A DNA stretch of 64,000 bases from Pseudolabrys taiwanensis (GCF_003367395.1 NZ_CP031417.1:1798001-1862000), one strand, 5' to 3'. Positions 39,944 through 49,093 are shown, counted from the stretch's first letter. The notes: generated by a model not told the origin, from the letters alone. Translations and numbers: made by a program.

Positions 39944-41245
39944 ATGGCCAGGATCATCGGTGCGATCGCTGCGTCCCACACGCCGACCATTGGCTTTGCC
40001 TACGACCGCAACAAGCAGAACGACCCGGTCTGGAAGCCGATCTTCGAGGCCTTCAAGCCGGTGCAGCAATGGCTCGCCGACAAGAAGCCCGACGTGCTGT
40101 TCGTCATCTACAACGATCACGTCACCTCGTTCTTCTTCGACCACTATTCAGCCTTCGCGCTCGGTATCGGCGAGAGCTACGTCGTTGCCGACGAAGGCGG
40201 CGGCGCCCGCGATCTGCCGCCGGTCGCCGGCCATGCCGGCCTGTCGCATCACATCGGCGCGTCCCTCACCGCCGACGAGTTCGACATGTCGTTCTTCCAA
40301 GGCAAGCCGCTCGACCACGGCTGCTTCTCGCCGCTGTCGATGATGTGGCCGCATGCTCCCACTTGGCCCGGTGCGATCGTGCCGTTGCAGGTCGGCGTGC
40401 TGCAGTTTCCGATCCCGTCGGCGGCGCGCTGTTACAAGCTGGGCCAAGCGCTGCGCCGGGCGATCGAGAGCTACCCGGAGGACCTCAAGGTGGCGCTGGT
40501 CGCGACCGGCGGGCTGTCGCATCAGGTGCACGGCGAGCGCGCCGGCTTCAACAACACCGCCTGGGACGAGCGTTTCCTCGACATGATCGAGAAAGACCCG
40601 GTCGCCCTCACCCGCATGACGCTGGCCGATTACGCGCGGCTCGGTGGCATGGAAGGCGCCGAGGTCGTCATGTGGCTGATCATGCGCGGCGCGCTGTCTT
40701 CCGCCGTCAAATGCTTGCATCGCAGCTACTATCTGCCGTCGATGACCGGCATCGCCACCGCCATTTACGAGAACGAAGCGATCGAGCCGCCGGCCGATAT
40801 CCAAGCCGAGCATCGCCGCCATATGGGTCACCAACTGGCGGGCGTCGAAACGCTTGCCGGCACCCTACCGTTCACCTTCGCCCGCAGCGTCAAGGCATTC
40901 CGCATCAACAGCTTCCTGCATGACCTGATCAAGCCGGACCACCGCGCCGAGTTCCTCGCGGCGCCGGAGAAGGCGTTCCAGCAGGCGGGATTGAGCGACG
41001 AAGAATGCACGCTGATCCGCAACCGTGACTGGCGCGGCATGATCCATTACGGCGTCAGCTTTTTCATGCTGGAGAAGCTGGGCGCGGTCGTCGGCGTGTC
41101 CAACCTGCACATCTACGCGGCGATGCGCGGCCAGACACTGGAGGACTTCCAGAAGACGCGGAACGCGCCGGGCGCGCTCTATTCGGTTGCCGGTACGGAT
41201 GCGCCGAAGCTGGCATGGGACAAGGAACCGGCAGGCGCGAAGTAA
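39944..41245 (+). CDS. Gallate dioxygenase-like extradiol dioxygenase
   Basis: A 433-residue fusion of a LigB-type catalytic domain (about 1-280) and a LigA-like domain (about 330-415), the layout of gallate dioxygenases (DesB/GalA), which convert gallate to 4-oxalomesaconate. Fe(II) ligands His12 (AASHTPT) and His59 (IYNDHVTSFF) are present, with an acid in the 237-240 region (GMEGAEVV) and the catalytic His193 (GGLSHQVHGERAG). Preceded by GGAGAGCT. The neighbouring semialdehyde dehydrogenase suggests that the real substrate could also be protocatechuate or another catechol. Confidence 0.88.
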   Translation: MARIIGAIAASHTPTIGFAYDRNKQNDPVWKPIFEAFKPVQQWLADKKPDVLFVIYNDHVTSFFFDHYSAFALGIGESYVVADEGGGARDLPPVAGHAGLSHHIGASLTADEFDMSFFQGKPLDHGCFSPLSMMWPHAPTWPGAIVPLQVGVLQFPIPSAARCYKLGQALRRAIESYPEDLKVALVATGGLSHQVHGERAGFNNTAWDERFLDMIEKDPVALTRMTLADYARLGGMEGAEVVMWLIMRGALSSAVKCLHRSYYLPSMTGIATAIYENEAIEPPADIQAEHRRHMGHQLAGVETLAGTLPFTFARSVKAFRINSFLHDLIKPDHRAEFLAAPEKAFQQAGLSDEECTLIRNRDWRGMIHYGVSFFMLEKLGAVVGVSNLHIYAAMRGQTLEDFQKTRNAPGALYSVAGTDAPKLAWDKEPAGAK

Positions 41246-41269
41246 TGCAGAGGCTCGGTCTTGAACGAG

Positions 41270-41293
41270 CGTGCCAATTGCTTATTTGGCACG
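41270..41293 (+). terminator. Stem-loop after the dioxygenase gene
   Basis: CGTGCCAA (41270-41277) and TTGGCACG (41286-41293) around an eight-base loop, 25 bases after the stop codon. There is no T-tract, so a weak or Rho-assisted terminator at most. Confidence 0.35.
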
Positions 41294-41312
41294 AAGGCCG
41301 TCGAGAACTCCG

Positions 41313-41391
41313 CTCATTCCCGCGAAAGCGGGAATCCATCGCGGACCGGTGTCATTCATAGCGGCCCTGGGTCCCGCCTTCGTGGGGACGA
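41313..41391. repeat. REP-like repeat, CATTCCCGCGAAAGCGGG type
   Basis: Nested hairpins CATTCCCGCGAAAGCGGGAA and GGTCCCGCCTTCGTGGGGAC; the latter resembles the palindrome at 10097-10180. Confidence 0.6.
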
Positions 41392-41534
41392 GCGGCCATA
41401 GGTTTCTGAGTTTCGGGCGATTGCCGCGGTGACGCGGTAGGCTCTTCACTCTCCACAAGGCGGCGATGCAACGGACGCCGACGAGCCGAAAGAGCGGGCG
41501 TAACACCCCGTATCGCCCGAACCCTTCCTCTCAA

Positions 41535-41638
41535 GTCATTCCGGGGCGCGAGCGAAGCTCGCGAACCCGGAATCCAGTTCACTCTCCCGAGCGTTGTTCT
41601 GGATTCCGGATCGGCCCTACGGGCCGTCCGGAATGACG
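41535..41638. repeat. Intergenic REP-like repeat, GTCATTCCGGG family
   Basis: Arms GTCATTCCGGGGCGCGAGCG and its inverse ending CCGTCCGGAATGAC, with GGAATCCAG / CTGGATTCC inner arms. It lies beyond the stop of the MFS gene. Confidence 0.75.
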
Positions 41639-41645
41639 TTGTGCA

Positions 41646-42872
41646 CTACTCCGCCGCCTGGAGTTGCGCGTGACGCGCTTCAACCTGTCCGATCAGGAGC
41701 GTGAGCCCGACCGTGGCGACGAACATCGCGAATGCGATGACAGCATTGGCAGCGAGCACAAGGCCGAAGCCTCCGCGGTCATGCAAGAGCGAGATCATCG
41801 CGATCGCGCAGCCGGCGCTGATGAACAACGTGAAGTAACGCACGGCGTAGACCCGGCCGCGCCAGGCATCCGCCGTGTAGCGCGCCAGCACCATGTCGTT
41901 GATCGTCACTTGGGCGTAGATGGCGGCAATCGACACCGCCAGCGCCGCCATCAGCGATACGCCGTCGAAATAGGCCGCGCCGAGATTGCCGAGGAAGCCG
42001 AGCCCGGTGACGGCCACGAACAACGTGTGCGGCGCGAAGCGCTCCACCAGCCGGCCGATGAAGAGCTGCGCGATGCCGCCGCAGATCAGCACCAAGGTGG
42101 CGATGCTTCCGGCAAGCACGAGCGGCACATGCGTCGCCAGCCGCTCGTCAACAATTTTCGGCAGCGCGATCGTCAGCATGTTGAAGGTGACGCCGGCGGT
42201 TATGGAAATAGCCAGGAACAGGCCGAACAGGATCATCGCCGTGCGCGGCGTCAACGGCACCGTCGCGACCGACTTGCGCTTCTTCGCGTGGTGCCGGTCA
42301 TCGGGCGTGAGCCAGACATAGGCAAAACCGCTCGCCATGACGAGCGCACCCGGCACGATGAAGGCCGCGCGCCAATTGATCCAGCTCGCCAAGAAGGCGC
42401 TGATGCCGGCGGCGAGCGACACACCGAGATTGCCACACACGCCGTTAAAAGCGAGGGTGCGGCCGCGCGCCTGCGAGGCCTCGATCAGCATGGCCATCCC
42501 GACCGGATGATAGATGGCCGCGAACATGCCGAGCGCGAACATGCCGATCGCCAGCACGATCAGGTTTGGCGCCAGCCCCACCACCAACAGACTGATGCCG
42601 CCGCCGATGTAGAAGGCCGCCATCATGTTGCGGCGGCTCCAGCGGTCCGCCAGCCAGCCGGCCGGCAAGGAGAACACGCCGAACGCGATGAAGGCCGCAC
42701 TCGAGAGCGCGATGAGCTCGCTATACGAGCGGCCGTAAACCGCCGTCAGCCCGATCACCACCGTCGGGTAAATGAGCAGCACGAAGTGATCGACGGCGTG
42801 CGCCCAATTCAGGAAGGCGATGGCGCGGCGTCGGGCGCTGTCGTCCCGCGCGTCGATGGCGGTCGGGTTCAT
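41646..42872 (-). CDS. MFS transporter, fosmidomycin-resistance (Fsr)-like
   Basis: A 408-residue carrier with 12 hydrophobic helices. The opening NWAHAVDHFVLLIYPTVVIG and the segment AAIYHPVGMAMLIEASQARG are typical of Fsr-like DHA1 exporters. Motif A is GWLADRWSRRNMM. It probably expels a toxic compound. The ATG at 42872 is preferred; in-frame ATGs also lie at 42878 and 42887. The AraC-type regulator is divergent, with 93 bases between the starts. Confidence 0.87.
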   Translation of the reverse strand: MNPTAIDARDDSARRRAIAFLNWAHAVDHFVLLIYPTVVIGLTAVYGRSYSELIALSSAAFIAFGVFSLPAGWLADRWSRRNMMAAFYIGGGISLLVVGLAPNLIVLAIGMFALGMFAAIYHPVGMAMLIEASQARGRTLAFNGVCGNLGVSLAAGISAFLASWINWRAAFIVPGALVMASGFAYVWLTPDDRHHAKKRKSVATVPLTPRTAMILFGLFLAISITAGVTFNMLTIALPKIVDERLATHVPLVLAGSIATLVLICGGIAQLFIGRLVERFAPHTLFVAVTGLGFLGNLGAAYFDGVSLMAALAVSIAAIYAQVTINDMVLARYTADAWRGRVYAVRYFTLFISAGCAIAMISLLHDRGGFGLVLAANAVIAFAMFVATVGLTLLIGQVEARHAQLQAAE

Positions 42873-42965
42873 GGGCATTTCCGGCATTTGCGGTAATTGA
42901 CAATCTGTCGCAACGATACACTTGCCTTTTGGCGATGTTCGGCCGAGTTTCGTCGAGATTAGGCC

Positions 42966-43736
42966 ATGACCGCGACCTCGCCATACCGTCCGAACCTGGA
43001 CGACGCCCCCCGCCCGGTTGCCGTCCTGCCGAGCGCGCGGCCGGCGGGCGATCGCATTCCCCTGCACCATCACCGGCGCGGCCAGCTCACCTACGCCACG
43101 AGCGGCATCATGCGGGTGGAAACGCCGGAAGCGGCCTGGATCCTGCCGCCGGCCCGCGCCCTGTGGCTGCCGCCGCAATGGCCGCATACGGTCGTCATGC
43201 GCAGCCGCGTCGAGATGCGCACGGTCTATATCGACTCCCCGTATTGCGCGGCTCTGCCGGCGAGCCCATCGCTCGCGGAAATCTCGGGCCTGCTGCGCGA
43301 ACTGATCCTGGCCCTCTTGGAGGAGCCGGCCGACTATGACGAGAACGGCCGCGGCGGCATCATCGCCCGCCTCATCCTGACCGAGCTCGGCCGCCTGGGC
43401 GAAGGCCGGCTCGCTGTGCCCATGCCGAGCGATCCCCGGGCGCTGCGCGTTGCCCGCGCCCTCCTCGACGATTCCAGCATCGATCTGGATCTTGATCGCT
43501 GGGCGGACGCATGTGGCGCCAGCCGTCGCACGCTGGCGCGGGTCTTCCGCAAGGAGACCGGCCTTGGCTTTGCCGAATGGCGGGCGCGGCTGCGGGCCAT
43601 CGATGGCCTGGCCCGCCTGTCGGAAGGCGCCTCGGTCGCCGAGACGGCGCGCTCGGTCGGCTACGCCAGCCCCAGCGCCTTCTCGGCGATGATCCACCGC
43701 ACGCTCGGCGAGCCACCCCGGCGCCTTGCCAAATAA
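42966..43736 (+). CDS. AraC-family regulator with N-terminal cupin
   Basis: A 256-residue protein: cupin-like sensor (about 15-100; LHHHRRGQLTYATSGIMRVE, ARALWLPPQWPH) and a C-terminal AraC DNA-binding domain with two helix-turn-helices (about 155-250; RWADACGASRRTLARVFRKE and SVAETARSVGYASPSAFSAM). It resembles NimR-type repressors, which control a divergent efflux gene. Its likely target is the adjacent MFS gene. Confidence 0.88.
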   Translation: MTATSPYRPNLDDAPRPVAVLPSARPAGDRIPLHHHRRGQLTYATSGIMRVETPEAAWILPPARALWLPPQWPHTVVMRSRVEMRTVYIDSPYCAALPASPSLAEISGLLRELILALLEEPADYDENGRGGIIARLILTELGRLGEGRLAVPMPSDPRALRVARALLDDSSIDLDLDRWADACGASRRTLARVFRKETGLGFAEWRARLRAIDGLARLSEGASVAETARSVGYASPSAFSAMIHRTLGEPPRRLAK

Positions 43737-43858
43737 TACGATCGTTACCCGTGAATAGAGCCTCATGATCGCATGGACAGGCGCCGAATTTCCCTCTTAA
43801 GTTGTGGATTGGTTGTGGAAGCTATTGCCGGTCGGTTCGAGGCGTGTAAGGGGCCTCA

Positions 43859-44614
43859 ATGTGCGTCAGGCGCGTATGCGCGGCGACGTCCGTCGCCGTG
43901 GCCTTCATTGTCTGTCTTGGATTAGGAATTTCGGGCAACGCCCTCGCCGGCGATGACCCGGACGAACCGACCGTTATTCTCTTTTCCGGCCGCGACCTCT
44001 GGCGCAATGGCGTCTTCGCCTATGGCGGCTTTCTGACCGCGCCCGGCGGCTTCGAACAAGACGGCCTCATGTTGAAGATGCTGCTGTCCGGCGGCGCCTA
44101 TCGATACACCGCCCAGGATTTGAATACGGACGTAATCGGCGCCGAAGCCGTCATCCAAGTGCTGCCGGGCTGGCGCATCAAGCGCGGCGACATAGAGGCT
44201 AAGTTTTTCTTCGGTCTCGATATCGAACGGCACAAACTCTGGCCGGACGATCCAGGCAACCGCCTACGCGGCACCGATATCGGCGCGCGGTTCGCGGTCG
44301 AGCTCTGGTACGAACCGACGCCGGCCACCATGCTGGCCGGCGATCTGTCACTCTCCACCATCGCCACCAACAACTCGGCGCGCATCGCTTACGGCTGGCG
44401 CGTGCCGGAAGATGTTATCGGCATTGGCGACTTCTATGTCGGCCCGGAAGCACAGTACTTTGCGTCCGACGGTTATCGCCATTGGCGGCTCGGCGCCCAC
44501 GTGACGGGCCTGAAGGCCGACGGCTACGAATGGTCGGCGGCAGCGGGCTGGGCCAGCGACTCCACAAGCTATGCAAGTCCCTACCTGCGCCTCGGCATGT
44601 CGGTACGCCAATGA
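43859..44614 (+). CDS. bcsS: BcsS-like cellulose biosynthesis protein
   Basis: A 251-residue exported protein (signal peptide to about residue 30, SGNALA-G). It matches the BcsS family: ILFSGRDLWRNGVFAYGGFL, VLPGWRIKRGDIEAKFFFGL, HKLWPDDPGNRLRG and ELWYEPTPATMLAGDLSLST. The predicted structure is a small outer-membrane beta-barrel. BcsS genes usually accompany bacterial cellulose synthase genes, but none is present in this window. GGGG lies just upstream of the ATG. Confidence 0.85.
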   Translation: MCVRRVCAATSVAVAFIVCLGLGISGNALAGDDPDEPTVILFSGRDLWRNGVFAYGGFLTAPGGFEQDGLMLKMLLSGGAYRYTAQDLNTDVIGAEAVIQVLPGWRIKRGDIEAKFFFGLDIERHKLWPDDPGNRLRGTDIGARFAVELWYEPTPATMLAGDLSLSTIATNNSARIAYGWRVPEDVIGIGDFYVGPEAQYFASDGYRHWRLGAHVTGLKADGYEWSAAAGWASDSTSYASPYLRLGMSVRQ

Positions 44615-44617
44615 ACG

Positions 44618-45292
44618 TCAACGCCCGCCTTCGTCTACTTCAATGCCGTAAAACAAACCGGTGCCAGTACTTGTTTCGCCCGATTCACTCGTGATATTTG
44701 CCCCAAACGAAGCGCTCACGACGCGACCGATAGCCTGCTTCTGAGAAGCCGATACTTTGCCGCCGATCTTGAAGGTCGTCTTGACGTCTACATCAGCCTG
44801 AAGCACCGCTGTCACGAGCGACCTTCCGCTCGTGGAACATCCCGATCGCCTGATCGCCGAAACCGCTGCTTTTAGCTGCAAATCATCCGGCCGATAAATC
44901 TTTGTATTCTTCAGTGAAATGTCGACCTTATCGACGACTTCCGAACTCAACTCAATTCCCGCAATTGCCTCCAGTTCGGCCTTGGCAGAGCTATCGGCAG
45001 ATACGTTGTAAGTGATGTTCAGCACTTCGGTCGGACTTGGAGTGATCGATGCGAGCGGCAGCGCCCCCCCCGGCCGGCAGAATCGACTTAGCGAAACGAC
45101 GCGTGCGTTCCTGTCGGAGCCGCGCGAAACCACACGAACACGGGCCAGCGTCCCCGGAATATAGATCGCTGACGCCGGCCTGAGCAGATCCATTTCATAT
45201 TTTTGTTTCATCGCCCGCGTCAGACTCGGCTCCGCGCAACCTGCCAAAAAAAAAGCGGCGCCGCTTAAAGCAACCACTGTCCCGCCCCGCAT
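44618..45292 (-). CDS. Putative lipoprotein of unknown function
   Basis: A 224-residue protein with a lipoprotein signal (AAFFLAGC, lipidated Cys19). The rest is a soluble Ser/Val-rich domain with three further cysteines and no recognisable family. The gene is visibly richer in A and T than its neighbours, which suggests recent acquisition. GGGGG lies five bases upstream of the ATG. The stop is 4 bases from the convergent BcsS gene. Confidence 0.75.
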   Translation of the reverse strand: MRGGTVVALSGAAFFLAGCAEPSLTRAMKQKYEMDLLRPASAIYIPGTLARVRVVSRGSDRNARVVSLSRFCRPGGALPLASITPSPTEVLNITYNVSADSSAKAELEAIAGIELSSEVVDKVDISLKNTKIYRPDDLQLKAAVSAIRRSGCSTSGRSLVTAVLQADVDVKTTFKIGGKVSASQKQAIGRVVSASFGANITSESGETSTGTGLFYGIEVDEGGR

Positions 45293-45400
45293 TTTATCCC
45301 CCTTAGAGTCGCCCTCTGGGGAGGCATCTTCATTTTCAAATCTTTAGGTTGCAAATAATCAATGATGGATATCCACAATTTTAACACAATAGATTGAATG

Positions 45401-46576
45401 TCAATCGAGCGTGCGCCGGAAGCGTGTAATCGCGATCATCATCGCGACCAGCATCAGGACGAACAGCATCATGGCGTCGTAGTGCAGATCCGAGACGGAA
45501 GAGCCTTTCAGCATGATCGAGCGAACGATGCGCAGATAATGGGTGAGTGGCAGCGCCTCGCCCACATATTGCGCCCATTGCGGCATGCCGGCGAAGGGAA
45601 ACATGAAGCCGGACAACAGAATGTTCGGCAAAAAGAACATCATCGACATCTGCATCGCTTGCAGCTGGTTCTGCGCGATGGTCGAGAACGTGTAGCCGAT
45701 CGACAGATTGGTGGCGATGAACAACGTGCTGAGCGCCGCCAGGACACCGAGACTGCCGAGGATCGGCACGCCAAACAGCAAAACGCCGATGCCGATGATC
45801 ATCGACGCCTGGACGAAGCCGACCATGATATAGGGAATGATCTTCCCCAGCATGATTTCGACCGGCGTGATCGGCATGGACAGCAAGCTCTCCATGGTGC
45901 CGCGCTCGATCTCGCGCGTCACCGACAACGCGGTGAAGATGAGCATGGTCATGGTCAGGATGGTGCCGACCAGGCCCGGCACGATATTGAGCTGGGTGAC
46001 GGCGGCCGGATTGTAGCGCGCATGCGTGCGGATCTCGAACGGCAACGTCGTCGTGACGGGGATGGCGCGGTCGTGTTGCAGGGCCGTCTGCATGACCTGG
46101 CCGAGCGCGGACAACGCCGAGCCGGAGGCCACCGGATCGGTCGCGTCCGCGGCGACCAACATGGCAGGCTTGTCGCCGCGCCGAACCGCGCGCTCGAAAT
46201 TAGCGGGAATTTCGATGGCGAACAGCACTTTGCCGGAAGCCAGAAGATGGTCGAGCTCCGCCGCGCTGCTCGGCAGCTCGCTGACCTTGAAGTATTTGGT
46301 GTTCTGTAGCGCCGCCAGAATGGAGCGCGCCAGATCGCTGTGCTCTTGCAACAGCACCGCCGTGGGCAGATTGCGCGGCGTCGTGTTGATCGCGTAGCCG
46401 AACAACATGAGCTGCACCAGCGGGATCATGATGATCATCGCGAATGAGACGCGGTCGCGCTTGAGCTGGATGAACTCCTTGACCAGCATCGCCCACGTCT
46501 TGCGCCAGAATCCCCTGCCGCGCAGGCGGGGCTGGTCGGAATCGGCCATGATGTGGGTTGGCTGCGGATCGATCAT
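45401..46576 (-). CDS. ABC-2 type exporter permease
   Basis: A 391-residue permease of the YhhJ/ABC-2 type. One N-terminal helix (RVSFAMIIMIPLVQLMLFGY) is followed by a large periplasmic domain (about 60-180) and five C-terminal helices with TREIERGTMESLLSMPITPV, the ATPase-contact loop. Its ATG overlaps the ATPase stop (ATGA at 46573-46576). It exports an unknown compound together with the adaptor and ATPase. Confidence 0.9.
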   Translation of the reverse strand: MIDPQPTHIMADSDQPRLRGRGFWRKTWAMLVKEFIQLKRDRVSFAMIIMIPLVQLMLFGYAINTTPRNLPTAVLLQEHSDLARSILAALQNTKYFKVSELPSSAAELDHLLASGKVLFAIEIPANFERAVRRGDKPAMLVAADATDPVASGSALSALGQVMQTALQHDRAIPVTTTLPFEIRTHARYNPAAVTQLNIVPGLVGTILTMTMLIFTALSVTREIERGTMESLLSMPITPVEIMLGKIIPYIMVGFVQASMIIGIGVLLFGVPILGSLGVLAALSTLFIATNLSIGYTFSTIAQNQLQAMQMSMMFFLPNILLSGFMFPFAGMPQWAQYVGEALPLTHYLRIVRSIMLKGSSVSDLHYDAMMLFVLMLVAMMIAITRFRRTLD

Positions 46577-47508
46577 TGGAAATTGTCCCGCGCCTTGCCC
46601 ATCAAATCGATGAACACGTCTTCGAGCGAGGGCTCCGATCGTTTCCAGTCCAATCCGCCACGCGCGCGATAGGGCGCGATCGCCCGCTCCAGCGCGTCCG
46701 CATCGCGGCCGGAGACATGCAGGCTGGTGCCGAAGGGCGCCACCATGTCGACACCCTGCGTGCGGCTGAGCGCGTCGGACAAATCGCTGAGATTGGCGTC
46801 GGCGGCTGTGACGATGTACGTGGTCAGATGCGATCCTTCGATCACCTGCTCGACCGTGCCGCGCGCCAGAAGTTCGCCATAGGCGATGTATGCGATCTCG
46901 TGGCAGCGCTCGGCCTCGTCCATGTAGTGGGTCGACACCAGCACGGTCAGGCCTTCATTGGCCAAGGCGTGGATCTCATTCCAGAACTCGCGCCGCGCCT
47001 TCGGATCGACGCCTGCGGTCGGCTCGTCGAGCAACAGCAACTGGGGACTCGACAACGTGCAAGCGCCCAAGGCCAGACGCTGTTTCCAGCCCCCCGACAG
47101 CTCGCCCGCGACCTGCTCCTCGCGGCCGGCGAGGCCGAGGCGTTCGATTGCGGCCCGTGCGGCAGCGGCCGGCCGCGCAAGACCATAGATGCGCGCGATA
47201 AACTCGAGATTCTCGCGCACCGACAGGTCCTGATAGAGGCTGAAGCGCTGCGTCATGTAGCCGACGCGGTTCTTGATCTTGTCGGTCTCGGTGCGGATGT
47301 CGTAGCCGAGGCAGGTGCCGGTGCCTTCGTCGGGCGTCAACAGACCGCACAGCATGCGGATCGTCGTCGTCTTGCCCGAGCCGTTAGGTCCGAGAAAGCC
47401 GTAGATGCTACCGCGTTTAACCTGCATCGACAGATTGCGCACCACCGCGCGACCGTCGAACCTCTTGGTCAGGTTGTGGACGTCGATGACGATGTCGTGG
47501 CCGTTCAT
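46573..47508 (-). CDS. ABC exporter ATP-binding protein
   Basis: A 311-residue ATPase: Walker A FLGPNGSGKTTTIRMLCG, signature LSGGWKQRLALGACTL, Walker B LLLLDEPTAGVDP and H-loop VLVSTHYMDEAERC. A DrrA-type C-terminal extension follows. It overlaps the adaptor gene by 4 bases upstream and the permease by 4 bases downstream, a tightly coupled exporter operon. Confidence 0.93.
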   Translation of the reverse strand: MNGHDIVIDVHNLTKRFDGRAVVRNLSMQVKRGSIYGFLGPNGSGKTTTIRMLCGLLTPDEGTGTCLGYDIRTETDKIKNRVGYMTQRFSLYQDLSVRENLEFIARIYGLARPAAAARAAIERLGLAGREEQVAGELSGGWKQRLALGACTLSSPQLLLLDEPTAGVDPKARREFWNEIHALANEGLTVLVSTHYMDEAERCHEIAYIAYGELLARGTVEQVIEGSHLTTYIVTAADANLSDLSDALSRTQGVDMVAPFGTSLHVSGRDADALERAIAPYRARGGLDWKRSEPSLEDVFIDLMGKARDNFQ

Positions 47509-48278
47509 TTCGCGGCCTCCGTTGCTGCCTCCGGCAGCGTGACGGTGACCGGCTGGCCGACCCGAAATTTCTCGGGCTGCGCCGGTCGCGCTTCGATCAT
47601 GTAGACGAGCTTCGAGCGTTCCTCGAGGCTGTAGATCACCGGCGGCGTGTACTCGGAGCTGCGCGCGATGAAGGAGACCTTGGCGGTGAGCCCCGGTTCG
47701 CAGCCATCACACGACACCGCGACGGTGTCGCCGAACTTCACCGTCGCCAGTTCCGTTTCGGGCGCGAAGAAGCGTATCTTAAGGTTGCCCGGCGGAAGCA
47801 GCGACAACACCGGCCGCCCCGGCTGCACCGTCTCGCCCGGCCGGTAATAGATCTGCTGAATGGTGCCGTCGGCCGGACTGTTCGCGGTGCGCCGCGCCAG
47901 CCGCGTCTGCGACCATTCGAGATTGGCTTTCGCCTGCCGCAGCGCGGCTTCCGCATCGTCATACGTCTTCTGGGTGCCGGCGGCGGTCTTGAGCAATTCC
48001 TTGGCACGGTCGAAAGCCTGCTGCGCATTGACCACCGCGGTTCGGCGCACTTCGAGATCGGCCTTTTGCAGATCGTCGTCGACGGTGAACAACAAGTCGC
48101 CTTTGCGGACGGTATCACCTTCGCGCACCTTGAGAACTTCGACACGCCCCTGCTCATCCGGGCTGACGAAGATCAAATCGGCTTCGACCCACCCCTGCAA
48201 TTGACGTTCGTTGCTTTTGTCACAGCCGGCAAGCGCGAGCGCGACGAATGCCGCGATGAGAGCATGTCTGACGGTCAT
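47505..48278 (-). CDS. HlyD-type membrane-fusion lipoprotein (export adaptor)
   Basis: A 257-residue adaptor. Lipoprotein signal LALAGC (Cys19), biotinyl-lipoyl-like halves (EGDTVRKGDLLFTVDD and ADGTIQQIYYRPGETVQPGR), a coiled-coil hairpin (about 75-130) and a beta-barrel domain. It links the inner-membrane ABC exporter to an outer-membrane channel. The ATG at 48278 overlaps the end of the TetR gene (ATGA). Confidence 0.9.
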   Translation of the reverse strand: MTVRHALIAAFVALALAGCDKSNERQLQGWVEADLIFVSPDEQGRVEVLKVREGDTVRKGDLLFTVDDDLQKADLEVRRTAVVNAQQAFDRAKELLKTAAGTQKTYDDAEAALRQAKANLEWSQTRLARRTANSPADGTIQQIYYRPGETVQPGRPVLSLLPPGNLKIRFFAPETELATVKFGDTVAVSCDGCEPGLTAKVSFIARSSEYTPPVIYSLEERSKLVYMIEARPAQPEKFRVGQPVTVTLPEAATEAAK

Positions 48279-48946
48279 GGCTCTCTCCTCGCGCCGAACA
48301 GCAACTCGACATGAGTCTGCATCATCGTTCGAACATCGAGAGGATCGTAGCGCTCGAACAGACCGTTCCATATGATCGCCATCAAACCGGGCGCAGCGAT
48401 GAGCTGCGGAAATTCGACCAATCCCGGCGCCACCTCGCCGCGCGCGGCCGCGCGGTTGAGCAGCGCGCGCACGGCGGCGATGATGCGCGACAGCACTTCC
48501 CGGTAGTAGAACTCCGCGAGCTTGGGAAAGCGGCGGCCTTCCGAGATCATCAGCCGGACGACGTCCTTGCGCCGGGTCTCATAGACCTCGCGCATGAAGA
48601 GGTCGGCGATGTGCGAGGCAATGTCCGGCAGTGGCAGATCGGCGGCCCCCATCGCTTCGATGCTACCGACCAGCGGTGTCAGCATTTCGCGGATGAGCTC
48701 CTGAAACAGGGTCTCCTTGTCGCGGAAATAGAGATAGATCGTGCCCTTGGCGATGCCGGCGCGTTTGGCGACGTCATCAAGGCGCGTCGCCTCGAAGCCG
48801 CTCGCCGAAAACTCATCAAGCGCCGCCGCCAGAATGGCCTCCCGCCGCGCCGCGCTACGCGTGTCGCGCGCGCTGTCGCCGACGATTTCCACCCGCTGCT
48901 CGCGCTTCCGGGGCGCCGTCTTCGCTGCCTTGCGCCGTTCCGCCAT
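48275..48946 (-). CDS. TetR-family repressor of the export operon
   Basis: A roughly 223-residue TetR regulator: ARREAILAAALDEFSASGFE, TRLDDVAKRAGIAKGTIYLY (helix-turn-helix), and a CmeR/AcrR-like C-terminal domain (TetR_C with RKDVVRLMISEGRRFPKLAE). First gene of tetR-adaptor-ATPase-permease. A perfect palindrome covers the alternative ATG at 48976, so I prefer the ATG at 48946, which keeps the operator outside the gene. Confidence 0.9.
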   Translation of the reverse strand: MAERRKAAKTAPRKREQRVEIVGDSARDTRSAARREAILAAALDEFSASGFEATRLDDVAKRAGIAKGTIYLYFRDKETLFQELIREMLTPLVGSIEAMGAADLPLPDIASHIADLFMREVYETRRKDVVRLMISEGRRFPKLAEFYYREVLSRIIAAVRALLNRAAARGEVAPGLVEFPQLIAAPGLMAIIWNGLFERYDPLDVRTMMQTHVELLFGARREP

Positions 48947-48957
48947 ACCCCCACCAC

Positions 48958-48975
48958 TGACTGACTGGTCAGTCA
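48958..48975. promoter_or_regulatory. TetR autoregulatory operator
   Basis: Perfect 18-base palindrome TGACTGACTGGTCAGTCA (arms TGACTGAC/GTCAGTCA). TGACTGAC-type sites are common for AcrR-like regulators. It lies 11 bases before the preferred start of the tetR gene, so the whole exporter operon should be self-repressed. Confidence 0.85.
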
Positions 48976-49093
48976 TTATTTAATCCAGATCGGGCCGGCG
49001 CGCAAGATGGAGAAAATTGGCTGGTTTGGTGCTTGCCGGTATCCCGCTCCGCCCTACTTGTGGGGGATGAGCGACGCGGGCCGTTCGGCGGCG

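Larger units (their letters stand above)
41246..41645. other. 400-base gene-free region with three repeat structures
   Basis: Contains a stem-loop (41270-41293), a GTCATTCCCGCGAAAG-type repeat (41313-41391), unexplained sequence (41392-41534) and another GTCATTCCGGG-type repeat (41535-41638). No gene is supported. Confidence 0.55.

Noticed and set aside
42872..43766. N-terminal extension of the Fsr-like MFS gene to 43766
   Set aside because: The extension is antisense to the AraC gene and has no family match; MFS homologues start near 42872.
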